Shown here one piece after another: positions 1 through 9,156 of a stretch of DNA of 56,256 nucleotides (the stretch's first letter is position 1; each line of letters opens with the position of its first letter). The notes under the pieces are model-generated. The model made no database searches. It had not been told where the DNA came from and was given only the letters and a program-made list of their open reading frames with translations. The DNA comes from Defluviicoccus sp. bin129 (GTDB taxonomy: Bacteria; Pseudomonadota; Alphaproteobacteria; MPNO01): assembly GCA_002239065.1 (NCBI GenBank), contig MPNO01000026.1, positions 1-56,256 on the forward strand, written 5' to 3'. A program made the position numbers and the translations under genes.

Positions 1-619
1 GGGGCGGGACGGCGCGAATCTCCGGTTCCGGGTTCGCCTGGCGCTCATGGCATTCCGTCCTCGCCTCTTCAACGCTCCGGGTCGAGACCGGACCGGGGGA
101 GACCCGTTTCGAGCGCCCGCCGGTCTCTTCCAGCAGCGGATAGCGCTTGCCGCCGGACCGCCGGACCCGGCCGAGGCTGGGCACGCGGTTGTCCCGGACG
201 GTATATTCCCGCTCGCGGGGCCGGAGACGGGCGATGGCGAGGACGGTCTCGCCCTGCCGCGGGGCGATACTCACCTGGGTGTGACGGAGATCGTGAAGAC
301 CTACATCCCGGAAGCGGTCCGGCCCGACCGGGGCGCGCGGCTTCTCCCCACGCGGCGCCGGGACTACCCACCGGCTCGTCCGCTGCGGTTCGTCCTGCCG
401 GTCGATGTCGGCGACGGGGCGTCCGGCGCAATGCGCCAGGATCCGGTTCCGCAGGTAGCCGCGGTTCACATAGAGGGTTTCCGCCTTCCAGACCCGTTCG
501 CAATCACGGAATACGATCGAGGCGACCGCCTCGAAGAGGGTTTCGTGGGGCCGGCACGGCACAGCTTCCCCCCGGCGGATCGCGGCCAGCTTCTCGTCGG
601 CGAGGGTGATTCCGGGCAT
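1..619 (-). pseudogene. Internally deleted tyrosine recombinase (phage-type integrase), continuing off the window edge
   Basis: A minus-strand reading frame stays open from an ATG at 619 to the window edge. Its first ~75 residues look like the N-terminal SAM-like DNA-binding part of an Arm/phage integrase (…LAHCAGRPVADIDRQD…). The text then jumps directly to the C-terminal catalytic part: VVPAPRGEKPRAP followed by HDLRHTQVSI and RQGETVLAIARL, which match integrase box II (HxLRHT). The middle of the catalytic domain with the first active-site Arg is absent. The LGH motif reads RPR, and no Tyr-x-His nucleophile motif follows. I infer a dead integrase with an internal deletion plus point decay. 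It probably marks a former integration site. The reading frame itself is certain; function is very unlikely. Confidence 0.72.
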
Positions 620-630
620 GCCCTTGCTCC

Positions 631-648
631 CGGTTGCAATTGCAGCCG
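631..648. repeat. 18-bp near-perfect palindrome between integrase relic and HAD gene
   Basis: The sequence CGGTTGCAATTGCAGCCG is self-complementary except for one T/G pair position in each arm. It lies 12 bp upstream of the integrase relic start and 40 bp upstream of the HAD phosphatase start, where an operator or a recombinase arm site would be expected. No protein can be assigned to it. Confidence 0.4.
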
Positions 649-687
649 GGGAACCGACACCTGCCCAACCGGTCCTGCGGCAACGTG

Positions 688-1383
688 ATGAGCGAGAAAA
701 AACGACCTTCTGTCAACGAGTTGGCACCCAAGGTGCGCACCTGGGTGTTCGATCTCGACAACACGCTCTATCGGGTGCCGCCGCCCATGCATGCCGAGCT
801 GGATACGCGCATGCGGCGCTTCGTTTCCGAGTTTCTCGGCGTCGATCCGGAGACCGCCTACGCCATCCAGAAGGACTATTTCCGCAAATACGGGCTGACG
901 CTGCGCGGGCTCATGGTCAATCACGGCCTCGATCCCCGGGTCTATGAGAGCCACATGGGGGGCGGGCTCGATTACTCCGGGCTCAAGCCGGACCGCCGCC
1001 TGCGGGACGCCATCGCGGCGCTCGAGGGACGCAAGGTGATCTACACCAACGCCTTCGCCAGCCACGCTCGGCTGGTCCTCGACCTGCTGGCGCTCGCAGA
1101 GCATTTCGATGCGGTGTACGACATCGAGGCCGCGGGCTATCGCCCCAAGCCGGAGATCGAGAGCTACCGCCATCTCTGCGACCTGCACGGCATCGACGCG
1201 GAACGGGCGGCGATGGTCGACGATATCCCGCACAACCTCGAACCCGCGGCCAGGATGGGCATGACCACGATCTGGGTGCGGACCGGCGCCGCCTGGGACG
1301 ATGACGACGCGGCCGGGCCGCATATCCACCATCAGACCCACGACATCGCCGGTTGGCTCCGGCGCGTCGCATCGCCATGTTGA
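688..1383 (+). CDS. HAD-family hydrolase, pyrimidine 5'-nucleotidase (SDT1/PHM8-like)
   Basis: A 231-residue cytoplasmic phosphatase of the haloacid dehalogenase superfamily, probably acting on nucleoside monophosphates or small phospho-metabolites. Motif I is VFDLDNTLYR (about residues 20-29, nucleophile Asp22 and acid Asp24). Motif II is the Thr in IYTNA (~119-123). Motif III is the Lys in RPKPE (~154). Motif IV is MVDDIPHN (~181-188). The helical cap lies between motifs I and II, as in the pyrimidine 5'-nucleotidase branch. I prefer the ATG at 688 because the earlier in-frame ATG at 634 adds a basic, non-conserved stretch and overlaps the palindrome. It stands 59 bp upstream of dapD on the same strand, an arrangement I recall from other alphaproteobacteria, so co-transcription is likely. 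The exact substrate is unknown. Confidence 0.87.
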   Translation: MSEKKRPSVNELAPKVRTWVFDLDNTLYRVPPPMHAELDTRMRRFVSEFLGVDPETAYAIQKDYFRKYGLTLRGLMVNHGLDPRVYESHMGGGLDYSGLKPDRRLRDAIAALEGRKVIYTNAFASHARLVLDLLALAEHFDAVYDIEAAGYRPKPEIESYRHLCDLHGIDAERAAMVDDIPHNLEPAARMGMTTIWVRTGAAWDDDDAAGPHIHHQTHDIAGWLRRVASPC

Positions 1384-1442
1384 CAGGACGCGCCGGGCGG
1401 TGATTTTCTGCGCATCCGCACCCGCCTGAGGTTCCAGGACGC

Positions 1443-2300
1443 ATGAACGAAGACTCGCTTCGATCCACGATCGACGCCGCGTGGGAAGACCGCGACACGA
1501 TCTCCCCCGCGACCGGCGGGGATTTGCGCGCAGCCATCGAGGCCGCGCTCGACGGGCTCGATTCCGGCTCGCTCAGGGTGGCCGAAAAGATCGACGGAGA
1601 ATGGCGCGTCAATCAGTGGCTCAAGAAGGCCGTCCTCTTGTCCTTCCGGCTCTACGACACCGCCCCGATGCCGGGCGGCCCGGACGATCCCCATCGCGGC
1701 GCGACGCCCTGGTTCGACAAGGTCGCGCCCAAATTCGCCGGCTGGGACGAGGCGCGCTTCCGCGAGGCCGGGTTCCGCGCGGTGCCCAACTGCGTCGTCC
1801 GGCGCTCGGCCTATATCGCGCCCGGCGTCGTCCTGATGCCGAGCTTCGTCAATCTCGGCGCCTATGTCGACCGCGGCACCATGATCGATACCTGGGCGAC
1901 GGTCGGCTCCTGCGCCCAGATCGGACGGAACTGCCATATATCCGGCGGGGCGGGGATCGGCGGCGTGCTGGAACCGCTCCAGGCGGACCCGGTCATCGTC
2001 GAGGACGATTGCTTCATCGGCGCGCGGTCCGAGGTGGCCGAGGGCGTCCTGGTCGAGCGCGGCTCGGTGTTGTCGATGGGCGTGTTCATCGGTGCGTCGA
2101 CCCGGATCGTCGACCGGACCACCGGCGAGGTGCATTACGGCCGCGTACCGGAATATTCGGTCGTGGTGCCGGGCTCCCTGCCGGGGCGCGCGCTGGCCGA
2201 CGGCGCGCCCGGCCCCAGCCTCTACTGCGCGGTCATCGTCAAGCGGGTCGATGAAGGGACCCGGGCCAAAACCTCGATCAACGACCTGTTGCGCGATTGA
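1443..2300 (+). CDS. dapD: 2,3,4,5-tetrahydropyridine-2,6-dicarboxylate N-succinyltransferase
   Basis: Succinyl-CoA-dependent acylation of tetrahydrodipicolinate, in the succinylase branch of lysine/meso-diaminopimelate synthesis. The 285-residue length is typical. The N-terminal helical domain includes [16 protein letters not shown] (residues ~56-71). A left-handed beta-helix of hexapeptide repeats follows (about 110-230), with the family signatures [37 protein letters not shown] and [17 protein letters not shown]. The C-terminus carries the usual [18 protein letters not shown] motif. Its stop codon overlaps the start of dapE by 4 bp, so the two successive pathway enzymes are translationally coupled. 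Confidence 0.97.
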   Translation: MNEDSLRSTIDAAWEDRDTISPATGGDLRAAIEAALDGLDSGSLRVAEKIDGEWRVNQWLKKAVLLSFRLYDTAPMPGGPDDPHRGATPWFDKVAPKFAGWDEARFREAGFRAVPNCVVRRSAYIAPGVVLMPSFVNLGAYVDRGTMIDTWATVGSCAQIGRNCHISGGAGIGGVLEPLQADPVIVEDDCFIGARSEVAEGVLVERGSVLSMGVFIGASTRIVDRTTGEVHYGRVPEYSVVVPGSLPGRALADGAPGPSLYCAVIVKRVDEGTRAKTSINDLLRD

Positions 2301-3451
2301 ACGCCGTCGTCGATGCCGTTGAGCTGGCGCGGGCGCTGATCCGCTGCCCCAGCGTTACGCCGGAAGACGGCGGATCGCAGGCGACGCTCGCAGGCGCGCT
2401 GGAGCGGCTCGGCTTCACCTGCCACCCTGTGACCTTCAGCGCGCCGGGAACGCCGGACGTGAAGAACCTCTACGCCCGCCTCGGCACCGGTTCGCCCAAT
2501 TTCTGCTTCGCCGGACATACCGATGTGGTCCCGATCGGGGATCGCGGGTCATGGACGGTCGACCCGTTCGCGGCAGAGATCCATGACGGCGTCCTGTACG
2601 GCCGCGGGGCCGCCGACATGAAGGGGGCGATCGCCGCCTTCGTCGGCGCGGTGTCCCGCTTCCTCGAACGGCGCGGCGGCGCGTTCGACGGATCGATCAG
2701 CCTGCTGATCACCGGCGACGAGGAGGGTCCGGCGGTCAACGGCACCGTCAAGCTGCTGCGCTGGGTGGCGGGGCGCGGCGAGCGGATCGACGATTGCCTG
2801 GTCGGCGAGCCGACCAACCCGACGCAGCTCGGCGAGATGATCAAGATCGGCCGCCGCGGCGCTCTCTCGGGCTGGATCACCGTGCGCGGCGTACAGGGCC
2901 ATACCGCCTACCCGCAGCTCGCCGACAACCCGCTGCCGAGGCTGGCGCGCATGCTCACGGCTCTCGCCGAGACTCCCATCGACGACGGGACCGAGCATTT
3001 CCAGCCGAGCAACCTCCAGCTCACCACCGTCGATGTCGGCAACGCCGCGACCAATGTCATCCCGGGCATCGCGCGCGCGGCCTTCAACATCCGCTTCAAC
3101 GACCTGCATAGCGGCGACAGCATGCTCGCCTGGGTCCGGGAACGCCTGGATGCGGCGGGAGGCGGGTACGAGCTGGAGACCCATCTGACCGGCGAATCGT
3201 TTCTCACCCCGCCGGGGCGGTTGAGCGCGCTGATCCAGCATTCGATCGGATCGGTGGTCGGGAGCGAGGCCGCGCTCAGCACGACCGGCGGCACGTCGGA
3301 TGCCCGTTTCATAAAGGATTACTGCGGGGTCGCCGAATTCGGCGCCGTCGGCCAGACCATGCACAAGGTCGACGAGCGGATCGCGCTGGCCGACCTCGCC
3401 GCCCTCGGCGACATATACGAGCGCGTCATCGACAACTACTTCCCGGGGTGA
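2297..3451 (+). CDS. dapE: Succinyl-diaminopimelate desuccinylase
   Basis: Zinc-dependent M20-family deacylase that releases succinate from N-succinyl-LL-diaminopimelate. The 384-residue length is normal. Visible motifs are the metal ligand His in [12 protein letters not shown] (~residues 71-82), the bridging Asp in [12 protein letters not shown] (~100-111), the catalytic Glu pair in [15 protein letters not shown] (~134-148), the dimerisation-domain segment [10 protein letters not shown] (~197-206), and the C-terminal His in GQTMHKVDE. The start is a TTG at 2297 inside the dapD stop (ATTGA overlap). No better downstream start preserves the N-terminal helix [24 protein letters not shown] start coupled to dapD suggests lower, coupled expression. 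Confidence 0.96.
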   Translation: MNAVVDAVELARALIRCPSVTPEDGGSQATLAGALERLGFTCHPVTFSAPGTPDVKNLYARLGTGSPNFCFAGHTDVVPIGDRGSWTVDPFAAEIHDGVLYGRGAADMKGAIAAFVGAVSRFLERRGGAFDGSISLLITGDEEGPAVNGTVKLLRWVAGRGERIDDCLVGEPTNPTQLGEMIKIGRRGALSGWITVRGVQGHTAYPQLADNPLPRLARMLTALAETPIDDGTEHFQPSNLQLTTVDVGNAATNVIPGIARAAFNIRFNDLHSGDSMLAWVRERLDAAGGGYELETHLTGESFLTPPGRLSALIQHSIGSVVGSEAALSTTGGTSDARFIKDYCGVAEFGAVGQTMHKVDERIALADLAALGDIYERVIDNYFPG

Positions 3452-3457
3452 GGCGGG

Positions 3458-4021
3458 ATGGTCACCGGCGGCGAACTCATGCGTGCTGTCTACGGCGCCT
3501 GGCGGCTCGCGCTGCTCGACCGCAAGGGGCTCGACTGTTTCGATTCGACGATCGAGGCCTACTGGAAATCCTTCAACGCCGCGGTGATCGTGGCGCCCGC
3601 CTACGCGTTCCTGCTGATCCTCAGGCTGGCCGAGTTCGACGCCAGGGCGGGATGGTTCGCCGTCGTCGCCGTGGAGACCCTCGCCTATATCATCGGCTGG
3701 GTCGCCTTTCCCCTGATCATGATCTATGTCTGCGACCGCATCGGGCGCTTCGACCGCTATCTGCGCTACATCGTCGCCCACAACTGGTCGAACGTGATCC
3801 AGGTAGGGCTGTTCCTCGTCGTGACGATCGTATCCAAGGGGTTGCTCGGCGGCGCGCATTCGGTGCTTCTGGGGCTCGCGGCGACCGCCGCGATCCTGTT
3901 CTACCAGTGGTTCATCGCGCGCACCGCGCTGGAGATCACCGGCGGCGGCGCGGCGGCGATCGTCGGGCTTGACCTGATGATCAGCGTCCTGATCAACCTG
4001 GTGTCCAACCGCTTCCTGTAG
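3458..4021 (+). CDS. Conserved-type integral membrane protein of unknown function
   Basis: A 187-residue inner-membrane protein. After a 35-residue cytoplasmic-looking N-terminus there are about four hydrophobic spans: residues ~38-56 (AVIVAPAYAFLLILRLA), ~66-88, ~106-124 and ~130-185, the last probably two helices. I do not recognise a catalytic motif. It starts 6 bp after dapE behind a GGTGAGGCGGG Shine-Dalgarno-like stretch, so it reads as the third gene of a dapDE operon. A later ATG (3479) is possible. It converges with truA only 5 bp away, leaving no room for a separate terminator. Function is not inferable from sequence. Confidence 0.72.
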   Translation: MVTGGELMRAVYGAWRLALLDRKGLDCFDSTIEAYWKSFNAAVIVAPAYAFLLILRLAEFDARAGWFAVVAVETLAYIIGWVAFPLIMIYVCDRIGRFDRYLRYIVAHNWSNVIQVGLFLVVTIVSKGLLGGAHSVLLGLAATAAILFYQWFIARTALEITGGGAAAIVGLDLMISVLINLVSNRFL

Positions 4022-4026
4022 CCCGC

Positions 4027-4764
4027 TCAGTACAGCACTTCGGTCAGGTACAGCCCGCGCGCCGGCGCGGTGGGGCCGCCCCGGCTGCGGTCGCGGGCCT
4101 CGAGCGCGGCCGTCACGTCGTCCGCGCTCCACTTGCCCTCGCCCACCAGGCGGAGCGTGCCGGCGATATTCCGCATCTGGTGGTGCAGGAAGGACCGGGC
4201 GCGGGCCTCGATGCGGATCTCGCGCCCCTCGCGGGCGACTTCGAGCGTGTCGAGCGTCTTCACCGGCGAGCGCGCCTGGCACAGGCTCGCCCGGAAGGTC
4301 GAGAAATCGTGCCTGCCGACCAGCCGGGACGCCGCCTCCCGCATCGCCGCCGCATCGAGCGGGGTCTGCACCAGCCAGGCGCGGTCGCGCTCGACAGTCA
4401 GCGGCGCGCGGCGGTTGAGGATGCGGTAGCGGTAGGCGCGCTCGCGCGCGGACAGCCTGGCATCGAAGCCGGAACCGACCTCCGCCGCATCGAGCACGGC
4501 GACCGGTTGCGGCCTCAGATGGGCGTTGAGCGCATCGGCGACGGTGTGGGCGGTCGTCGTCCTCGCGAGGTCGAAATGGGCGACCTGGCCGAGCGCGTGG
4601 ACCCCGGCATCGGTCCGCCCGGCGCCGAAGACCCGCGGCGTCTCCCCGGAGAACCGGGCGATGGCGGATTCCAGCGCCTCCTGGATCGACAACCCGTTGT
4701 CCTGGCGCTGCCAGCCGACGAAGCCGGTGCCGTCATACTCGACGGTGATGCGCCAGCGGGTCAC
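4027..4764 (-). CDS. truA: tRNA pseudouridine(38-40) synthase
   Basis: Isomerises uridines 38-40 in the tRNA anticodon arm. The 245-residue length is typical. The N-terminus reads [19 protein letters not shown]. The catalytic Asp is in [20 protein letters not shown] (~residues 48-67). Downstream motifs are ERAYRYRI and [14 protein letters not shown], the RNA-binding/active-site loop. I chose a GTG start at 4764 because it overlaps the fmt stop in a GTGA arrangement and gives the canonical N-terminus; the longer open frame upstream is only a shadow of fmt. Last gene of the def-fmt-truA operon. Confidence 0.95.
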   Translation of the reverse strand: MTRWRITVEYDGTGFVGWQRQDNGLSIQEALESAIARFSGETPRVFGAGRTDAGVHALGQVAHFDLARTTTAHTVADALNAHLRPQPVAVLDAAEVGSGFDARLSARERAYRYRILNRRAPLTVERDRAWLVQTPLDAAAMREAASRLVGRHDFSTFRASLCQARSPVKTLDTLEVAREGREIRIEARARSFLHHQMRNIAGTLRLVGEGKWSADDVTAALEARDRSRGGPTAPARGLYLTEVLY

Positions 4765-5672
4765 GCCAGCACGTCCGGCAGGGGAAAGCCCCGGAGGAAG
4801 GCCCGCGCGTCCACCGCGCCCTTCCCGGCGCGCTGGAGCCGCTCCAGCCGGAGCCCGCCCTCGCCGCAGGCGATCGCGCCGTCGTCGTCGACCACCGTGC
4901 CCGGCGGGGCCGCGATCTCGGGAACCGGACGGGCGGCGAGCACGCGGACACGGGTGCCGCGCGCCTCGAACCACGCCCCCGGGGCCGGGCTGAAGGCGCG
5001 GATCCGGCGATCGACCGCGGCGGCGGGCTCGCGCCAGTCGATCGCGGTCTCGCCGCGTTCGATCTTGGCGGCGTAGGTCACGCCCCGGTCGGGCTGCGGC
5101 CGCGCCCGGCAGCGGCCGCCGGCGATTTCGGCAAGCGTCTCCAGCAGCAATTCCGCGCCCATCGATGCGAGCGCGTCGTGCACCGCCCCGGCGTCGTCGC
5201 GCGGCCCGATGGGAAGCCGCCTCCGGGCGAGGATCGCGCCGGTATCGAGGCCCTCGTCCATCTGCATGACGGTGATCCCGGTCTCGTCGTCGCCGGCGAG
5301 CAGCGCGCGCTGGATCGGCGCCGCGCCGCGCCAGCGCGGCAGCAGGGAGGCGTGGATGTTGACGCAGCCGAAACGCGGCGCCTCCAGCAGCGCGGCGGGC
5401 AGGATCAGCCCGTAGGCCGCGACCACGGCGATATCGGCGGCTAGGGCGGCGAAATCCGCCAGATCGTCCAGCCGCGCCGGGTGGCGCACCGGCAGAGCGT
5501 GCCGGTTCGCCGCTTCGTGCACCGCCGAGAGGCGCTCGCGCTGGCCGCGCCCGGCGCGGCGCGGCGGCCGGGTATAGGCGCAGGCGATGTCGTGCCCGGC
5601 GGCAATCAGCGCATCGAGGGCCGGCACGGCGAAGCCCGGGGTGCCCATGAAGACGATGCGGAGCGCCGTCAT
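4761..5672 (-). CDS. fmt: Methionyl-tRNA formyltransferase
   Basis: Formylates initiator Met-tRNA using 10-formyl-tetrahydrofolate. 303 residues. The N-terminal Rossmann part begins [19 protein letters not shown]. The catalytic segment includes [20 protein letters not shown] (Asn and His of the N-x-H…SLLP signature) and [11 protein letters not shown] with the catalytic Asp. The C-terminal OB-like domain binds tRNA. It begins 2 bp after the def stop and overlaps truA by 4 bp. The pairing with peptide deformylase is the standard bacterial formylation/deformylation unit. Confidence 0.96.
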   Translation of the reverse strand: MTALRIVFMGTPGFAVPALDALIAAGHDIACAYTRPPRRAGRGQRERLSAVHEAANRHALPVRHPARLDDLADFAALAADIAVVAAYGLILPAALLEAPRFGCVNIHASLLPRWRGAAPIQRALLAGDDETGITVMQMDEGLDTGAILARRRLPIGPRDDAGAVHDALASMGAELLLETLAEIAGGRCRARPQPDRGVTYAAKIERGETAIDWREPAAAVDRRIRAFSPAPGAWFEARGTRVRVLAARPVPEIAAPPGTVVDDDGAIACGEGGLRLERLQRAGKGAVDARAFLRGFPLPDVLA

Positions 5673-5674
5673 GC

Positions 5675-6199
5675 TCAGGCGCCGGCCATGGCCTCCGCGC
5701 GCTTGGCCTTGGCGAGCTTCCGCAGAATCATGTCGCGCTTGAGCTTCGAGATGTGGTCGACGAAGAGGATTCCGTCGAGGTGGTCGATCTCGTGCTGGAT
5801 ACAGGTCGCGAGCATGCCTTCGACCTCGACTTCGCGCGGCTCGCCGGTCTCGTCGAGATAGCGGATCCGGGCGCGGTCGGGGCGCATCACCTCCTCGTAG
5901 TACTGCGGCAGCGACAGGCAGCCCTCCTCGTACTCGGCGAGGGTGTCGGACGCCTCGACCACCTCGGGGTTGGCCATGCGGTAGGGCGCGCGCTCCTCGT
6001 CCTCGCGGGCGATATCGACGACGACGACCCGCCTGGCGATCCCCACCTGCGGAGCGGCGAGGCCGATTCCGGGCGCCGCATACATGGTCTCCAGCATGTC
6101 GTCCATCAGCCTGCGCACCGTCTTGTCCACCGCCTCGACCGGCGCGCATTTGCGCCTGAGGCGTGGATCGGGCGCGGTGATGATGGGCAGCTTCGCCAT
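5675..6199 (-). CDS. def: Peptide deformylase
   Basis: Removes the N-formyl group from nascent proteins and is a metalloenzyme (usually Fe2+). The 174-residue protein carries all three family motifs: [10 protein letters not shown] (~residues 45-54), EGCLSLP with the metal-ligand Cys (~92-98), and QHEIDHLDG with two His ligands and the catalytic Glu (~134-142). The C-terminal [16 protein letters not shown] helix is of type I PDF style. First gene of the minus-strand def-fmt-truA operon. Its promoter should lie in the short gap 6200-6277, where I see no clear sigma-70 boxes. Confidence 0.96.
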   Translation of the reverse strand: MAKLPIITAPDPRLRRKCAPVEAVDKTVRRLMDDMLETMYAAPGIGLAAPQVGIARRVVVVDIAREDEERAPYRMANPEVVEASDTLAEYEEGCLSLPQYYEEVMRPDRARIRYLDETGEPREVEVEGMLATCIQHEIDHLDGILFVDHISKLKRDMILRKLAKAKRAEAMAGA

Positions 6200-6277
6200 C
6201 GGAATCGCGGGTCTCGCCGTCGTTTGCGCGCAGCGGGCTAGGTATGACGAGCCCGCGTCGCCGTCAACCGCGGCGCA

Positions 6278-6877
6278 TTACGATTCGACGGGGCGGCGTG
6301 CCCTCAGCGCCGCCGACAGGGTGCCGTCGTCGAGATAGTCGAGCTCGCCCCCCACCGGGACGCCGTGCGCGAGCCGCGAGACGGTCACGCCGCACCCCGC
6401 CAGCCGGTCGGTCAGGTAATGCGCCGTGGTCTGTCCCTCGACCGTCGCCGAGGTGGCGAGGATCACCTCGCGCACCGTCTCTTCGCCGGCGCGCCGCACC
6501 AGCGCATCGATGTTGAGCTCGTCCGGTCCGCGCCCGTCGAGCGCCGACAGCGTGCCGCCGAGCACGTGGTAGCGCCCGTCGAAGGCGGCCGTGCGCTCCA
6601 GCGCCCACAGATCCGCCACGTCCTCGACGACGCAGATCGCCGAGCCGTCGCGCGCCTCCTGGGCACAGATCGCGCAGGGATCGGCGGTGTCGACATTGCC
6701 GCAAACGCCGCATTGGCGGATCGATTGCGCGGCCGCGGCCAGCGCCTGGGCGAGCGGTTCGAGCAACCCGGCCCGCCGCTTGATCAGGTGCAGCGCCGCG
6801 CGCCGCGCCGAGCGCGGGCCGAGACCCGGAAGCTTGGCCAGGAGCTGGATCAGCCGGTCGATTTCGGAGAGGGCCAT
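6278..6877 (-). CDS. recR: Recombination mediator protein RecR
   Basis: DNA-binding partner of RecO/RecF that loads RecA on gapped DNA. 199 residues. The N-terminal helix-hairpin-helix is in [19 protein letters not shown] (~residues 13-31). A four-Cys zinc finger is formed by CGVCGN and CAIC (~56-72). The Toprim domain starts at [14 protein letters not shown] (~80-93) and includes the segment [17 protein letters not shown]. The C-terminal Walker-B-like region contains [15 protein letters not shown]. Third gene of dnaX-ebfC-recR, starting 21 bp after ebfC, a widely conserved gene order. Confidence 0.96.
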   Translation of the reverse strand: MALSEIDRLIQLLAKLPGLGPRSARRAALHLIKRRAGLLEPLAQALAAAAQSIRQCGVCGNVDTADPCAICAQEARDGSAICVVEDVADLWALERTAAFDGRYHVLGGTLSALDGRGPDELNIDALVRRAGEETVREVILATSATVEGQTTAHYLTDRLAGCGVTVSRLAHGVPVGGELDYLDDGTLSAALRARRPVES

Positions 6878-6898
6878 CGGGCGCGGGGCCGGCGACCC

Positions 6899-7222
6899 TC
6901 AGAACGGCAGGTTGAGGCCGGGCGGCAAGTTGAGGCCGCCCGCGATCTTCTGCATTTCCTCCGCCGCCCTGCTCTCCGCCTTGCCCTTGGCGTCGGTGAA
7001 GGCGGCGACGATCAGATCCTCGACCACGGACGCGTCCTCGGCGTTGAACAGCGAGGGATCGATGCTGACGCGCCTGACTTCGTTGCGCGCGTTCATGATC
7101 ACCGTGACGAGCCCGGCGCCGGACTGCCCGGTGACCTCGATCTCCGCCAGCCGGGACTGCATGTCCTGGATCTTGGACTGCATTTCCTGGGCCTGTTTCA
7201 TCAATTGGCCGAAATTCTTCAT
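6899..7222 (-). CDS. ebfC: YbaB/EbfC-family nucleoid-associated protein
   Basis: A small (107 residues) dimeric DNA-binding protein thought to shape the nucleoid or affect recombination and replication. It begins with the typical [20 protein letters not shown] helix rich in Gln and Met. The conserved central sheet follows ([25 protein letters not shown]), then the [15 protein letters not shown] helix. Its ATG overlaps the dnaX stop by 4 bp (ATGA), so it is translationally coupled to the clamp-loader gene. Confidence 0.94.
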   Translation of the reverse strand: MKNFGQLMKQAQEMQSKIQDMQSRLAEIEVTGQSGAGLVTVIMNARNEVRRVSIDPSLFNAEDASVVEDLIVAAFTDAKGKAESRAAEEMQKIAGGLNLPPGLNLPF

Positions 7223-8913
7223 CGCGGCGGTTCTCCCTGTGTCCCTTCGCCATCGGGATCGTCATCGGCTTCGGTCGGCGGCTCCTGCGGGGCTTCGCCG
7301 AGGATCGGGGCGGCTTCGACGCTGCGCACGCCCTCGACCGTGGCGCCCGGGAACATTTCGAGCGCGGCCTGCACCGCGGGATGGTCGAGCGCCCGCCGGT
7401 GCTCCATCGCCTCGCGTTCCTCGTCCTGTTGGCGAAGGCTCGGGGCCGCGTCCTGGCCGTCGACCGCCTCGACCGACCAACGCCGCCCGGTCCACTCGTC
7501 GAGAGCGCGGCGAACCCGGCTTTCCAGCCCTTCGGGCGCGTGCGGACCGCGCCGGTAGCGCAGCCGCCCGGGCGCGTAGTCGACGAGACCCACGTCGTTG
7601 GCGAGATGGGCGTGCAGCACCATCTCCTTCCGGCTCTTGAACAATTCCACCAGCGCCTCGAAGTCTTCCGGGACCGGCTGCGCCGCTTCCGGCGCTTCCG
7701 CTCGCGCGGCCGTCGCCGGCGGTTGCGCCTCTCCCCGCGCCCCGCCGCCCACCGCGCGGACGATCTCCGCCGGGGTCGGCAGGTCGGCGGCGTAGGCAAG
7801 CCGGATCAACACCATCTCCGCGGCCTGCCGCGGGTCCGCCGCAAGCTGGGTCTCCGACGCCCCCTTGAGCAGGATCTGCCAGCACCGCGTCAGCACGGGG
7901 ATCGTCAAACCGGCGGCCAGCGCGCGGCCGCGCTCGAGCTCCAGATCGGACACCGCGCCGCCGGCCTGGGTATCCCCGGGCGCCGCGTTGAGCCGGGTGA
8001 GCCAGTGGGTGAACTCCAGCAGGTCCTGGAGCACCGCGATCGGATCGGCGCCCGCTTCGTAAAGCGAATCGAATATGGCGAGAGCGGGCGCGATCCGCCC
8101 GCTTGCCAGCGCCTCCAGCAGATCCGCTGTGCGCATGCGGTCGGCGAGACCGAGCATGGCGCGCACCCGGTCGCCGTCGATCTGCCCCCCCGCGGCATGG
8201 GCGATCGCCTGGTCGAGCAGCGAGAGCGCATCGCGCACCGAGCCCTCGGCGGCGCGGACGATCTGGCGCAGCGCATCCTCCGCGGCTTGGACCCCCTCGC
8301 GCCCGGCGACCGCCGCGAGATGCCCGAACAGGGTGTCGCCGTCGACCCGGCGCAGGTCGAAACGCTGGCAGCGCGACAGCACGGTCACCGGAACCCGGCG
8401 GATCTCGGTCGTGGCGAAAATGAACTTCACATGCTCGGGCGGCTCTTCGAGCGTCTTCAGCAGCGCGTTGAAGGCGTTGCGCGACAGCATGTGCACTTCG
8501 TCGATGATGTAGATCTTGAAACGCGCCGAGACCGGGCGGTAGCGCACCCCCTCGATCAGCTCGCGGATGTCGTCGACCCCGGTGCGGCTGGCCGCGTCCA
8601 TCTCGATCACGTCGACATGGCGATCCTCGCCGATCGCCGTGCAGTGCTCGCAGGTGCCGCAGGGTTCTGGCGTCGGCCCGCCGCCGCCGTCGGCCCCGAC
8701 GCAGTTCAGCGCCCGCGCGATGATCCGGGCGGTGGTGGTCTTTCCGACGCCGCGGATGCCGGTCAGGATGAAGGCATGCGCCAGCCGGCCCGAGGAGATC
8801 GCGTTGGCGAGCGTCCGCACCGTCGCGTCCTGGCCGACGAGGTCGGAGAAGCGGCTCGGTCGGTAGGTGCGCGCGAGCACCCGGTAGGGCCGGGTTTCCG
8901 ATGAGCCGTTCAT
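7219..8913 (-). CDS. dnaX: DNA polymerase III subunit gamma/tau
   Basis: AAA+ clamp-loader subunit. 564 residues from the ATG at 8913; the in-frame extension upstream is antisense to nudC and not real. Walker A is [13 protein letters not shown] (~residues 51-63). A zinc module has Cys71 plus CGTCEHC (~85-91). Walker B is [11 protein letters not shown], sensor 1 is [20 protein letters not shown], and domain III follows. The C-terminal tau-like part (after ~400) is short and ends in an acidic tail ([17 protein letters not shown]). I saw no strong A-rich slippery heptamer, so whether a separate gamma form is made is unclear. The SRP RNA lies immediately upstream on the same strand. Confidence 0.95.
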   Translation of the reverse strand: MNGSSETRPYRVLARTYRPSRFSDLVGQDATVRTLANAISSGRLAHAFILTGIRGVGKTTTARIIARALNCVGADGGGGPTPEPCGTCEHCTAIGEDRHVDVIEMDAASRTGVDDIRELIEGVRYRPVSARFKIYIIDEVHMLSRNAFNALLKTLEEPPEHVKFIFATTEIRRVPVTVLSRCQRFDLRRVDGDTLFGHLAAVAGREGVQAAEDALRQIVRAAEGSVRDALSLLDQAIAHAAGGQIDGDRVRAMLGLADRMRTADLLEALASGRIAPALAIFDSLYEAGADPIAVLQDLLEFTHWLTRLNAAPGDTQAGGAVSDLELERGRALAAGLTIPVLTRCWQILLKGASETQLAADPRQAAEMVLIRLAYAADLPTPAEIVRAVGGGARGEAQPPATAARAEAPEAAQPVPEDFEALVELFKSRKEMVLHAHLANDVGLVDYAPGRLRYRRGPHAPEGLESRVRRALDEWTGRRWSVEAVDGQDAAPSLRQQDEEREAMEHRRALDHPAVQAALEMFPGATVEGVRSVEAAPILGEAPQEPPTEADDDPDGEGTQGEPPR

Positions 8914-8975
8914 GCCTCGCGCAAACCGTGCTGCCCTGCCGACGATGTCACACGATGGGGACCGGTCGAAACAGC

Positions 8976-9070
8976 GGAAGGCCGGCACGCGACCCGGAGC
9001 CTTCTCGTTACGGCTGCTTCCTTCCGGACCTGACCGGGTTGGCGAGCGCTCCGTCCGCAACCGGCCTCCC
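8976..9070 (-). ncRNA. ffs: Signal recognition particle RNA, small bacterial (4.5S) type
   Basis: The minus strand contains the diagnostic SRP apical core GGTCAGGTCCGGAAGGAAGC flanked by AACCCG… and …AGCCGTAACG, the Ffh-binding loop with the GGAA tetraloop. The ends pair: GGGAGGCCGG at 9070-9061 against CCGGCCTTCC at 8985-8976, 10 consecutive pairs including one G-U. This gives a ~95-nt hairpin RNA, the usual small type of alphaproteobacteria. Location just upstream of dnaX is common in bacteria. The exact ends are inferred from the pairing. Confidence 0.95.
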
Positions 9071-9075
9071 AACCC

Positions 9076-9104
9076 ACTATACCAGCGATCGAAATTGCGT
9101 GCCA
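9076..9104 (-). promoter_or_regulatory. Sigma-70-type promoter of the SRP RNA
   Basis: On the minus strand TGGCAC (9104-9099) and TATAGT (9081-9076) are separated by exactly 17 bp. The -10 box ends 5 bp before the deduced RNA 5' end at 9070, as expected for a strong stable-RNA promoter. The -35 box is imperfect against TTGACA. Confidence 0.7.
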
Positions 9105-9156
9105 CGGAGCGCTGTGGCAGTTTGCCGGCCGTGCGCAAGGACCCTGCCGTGCTGCG

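Noticed and set aside
7219..8913. Programmed frameshift site producing a separate gamma subunit from dnaX
   Set aside because: I found no A-rich slippery heptamer with a downstream stem at the expected position, so no claim is made.
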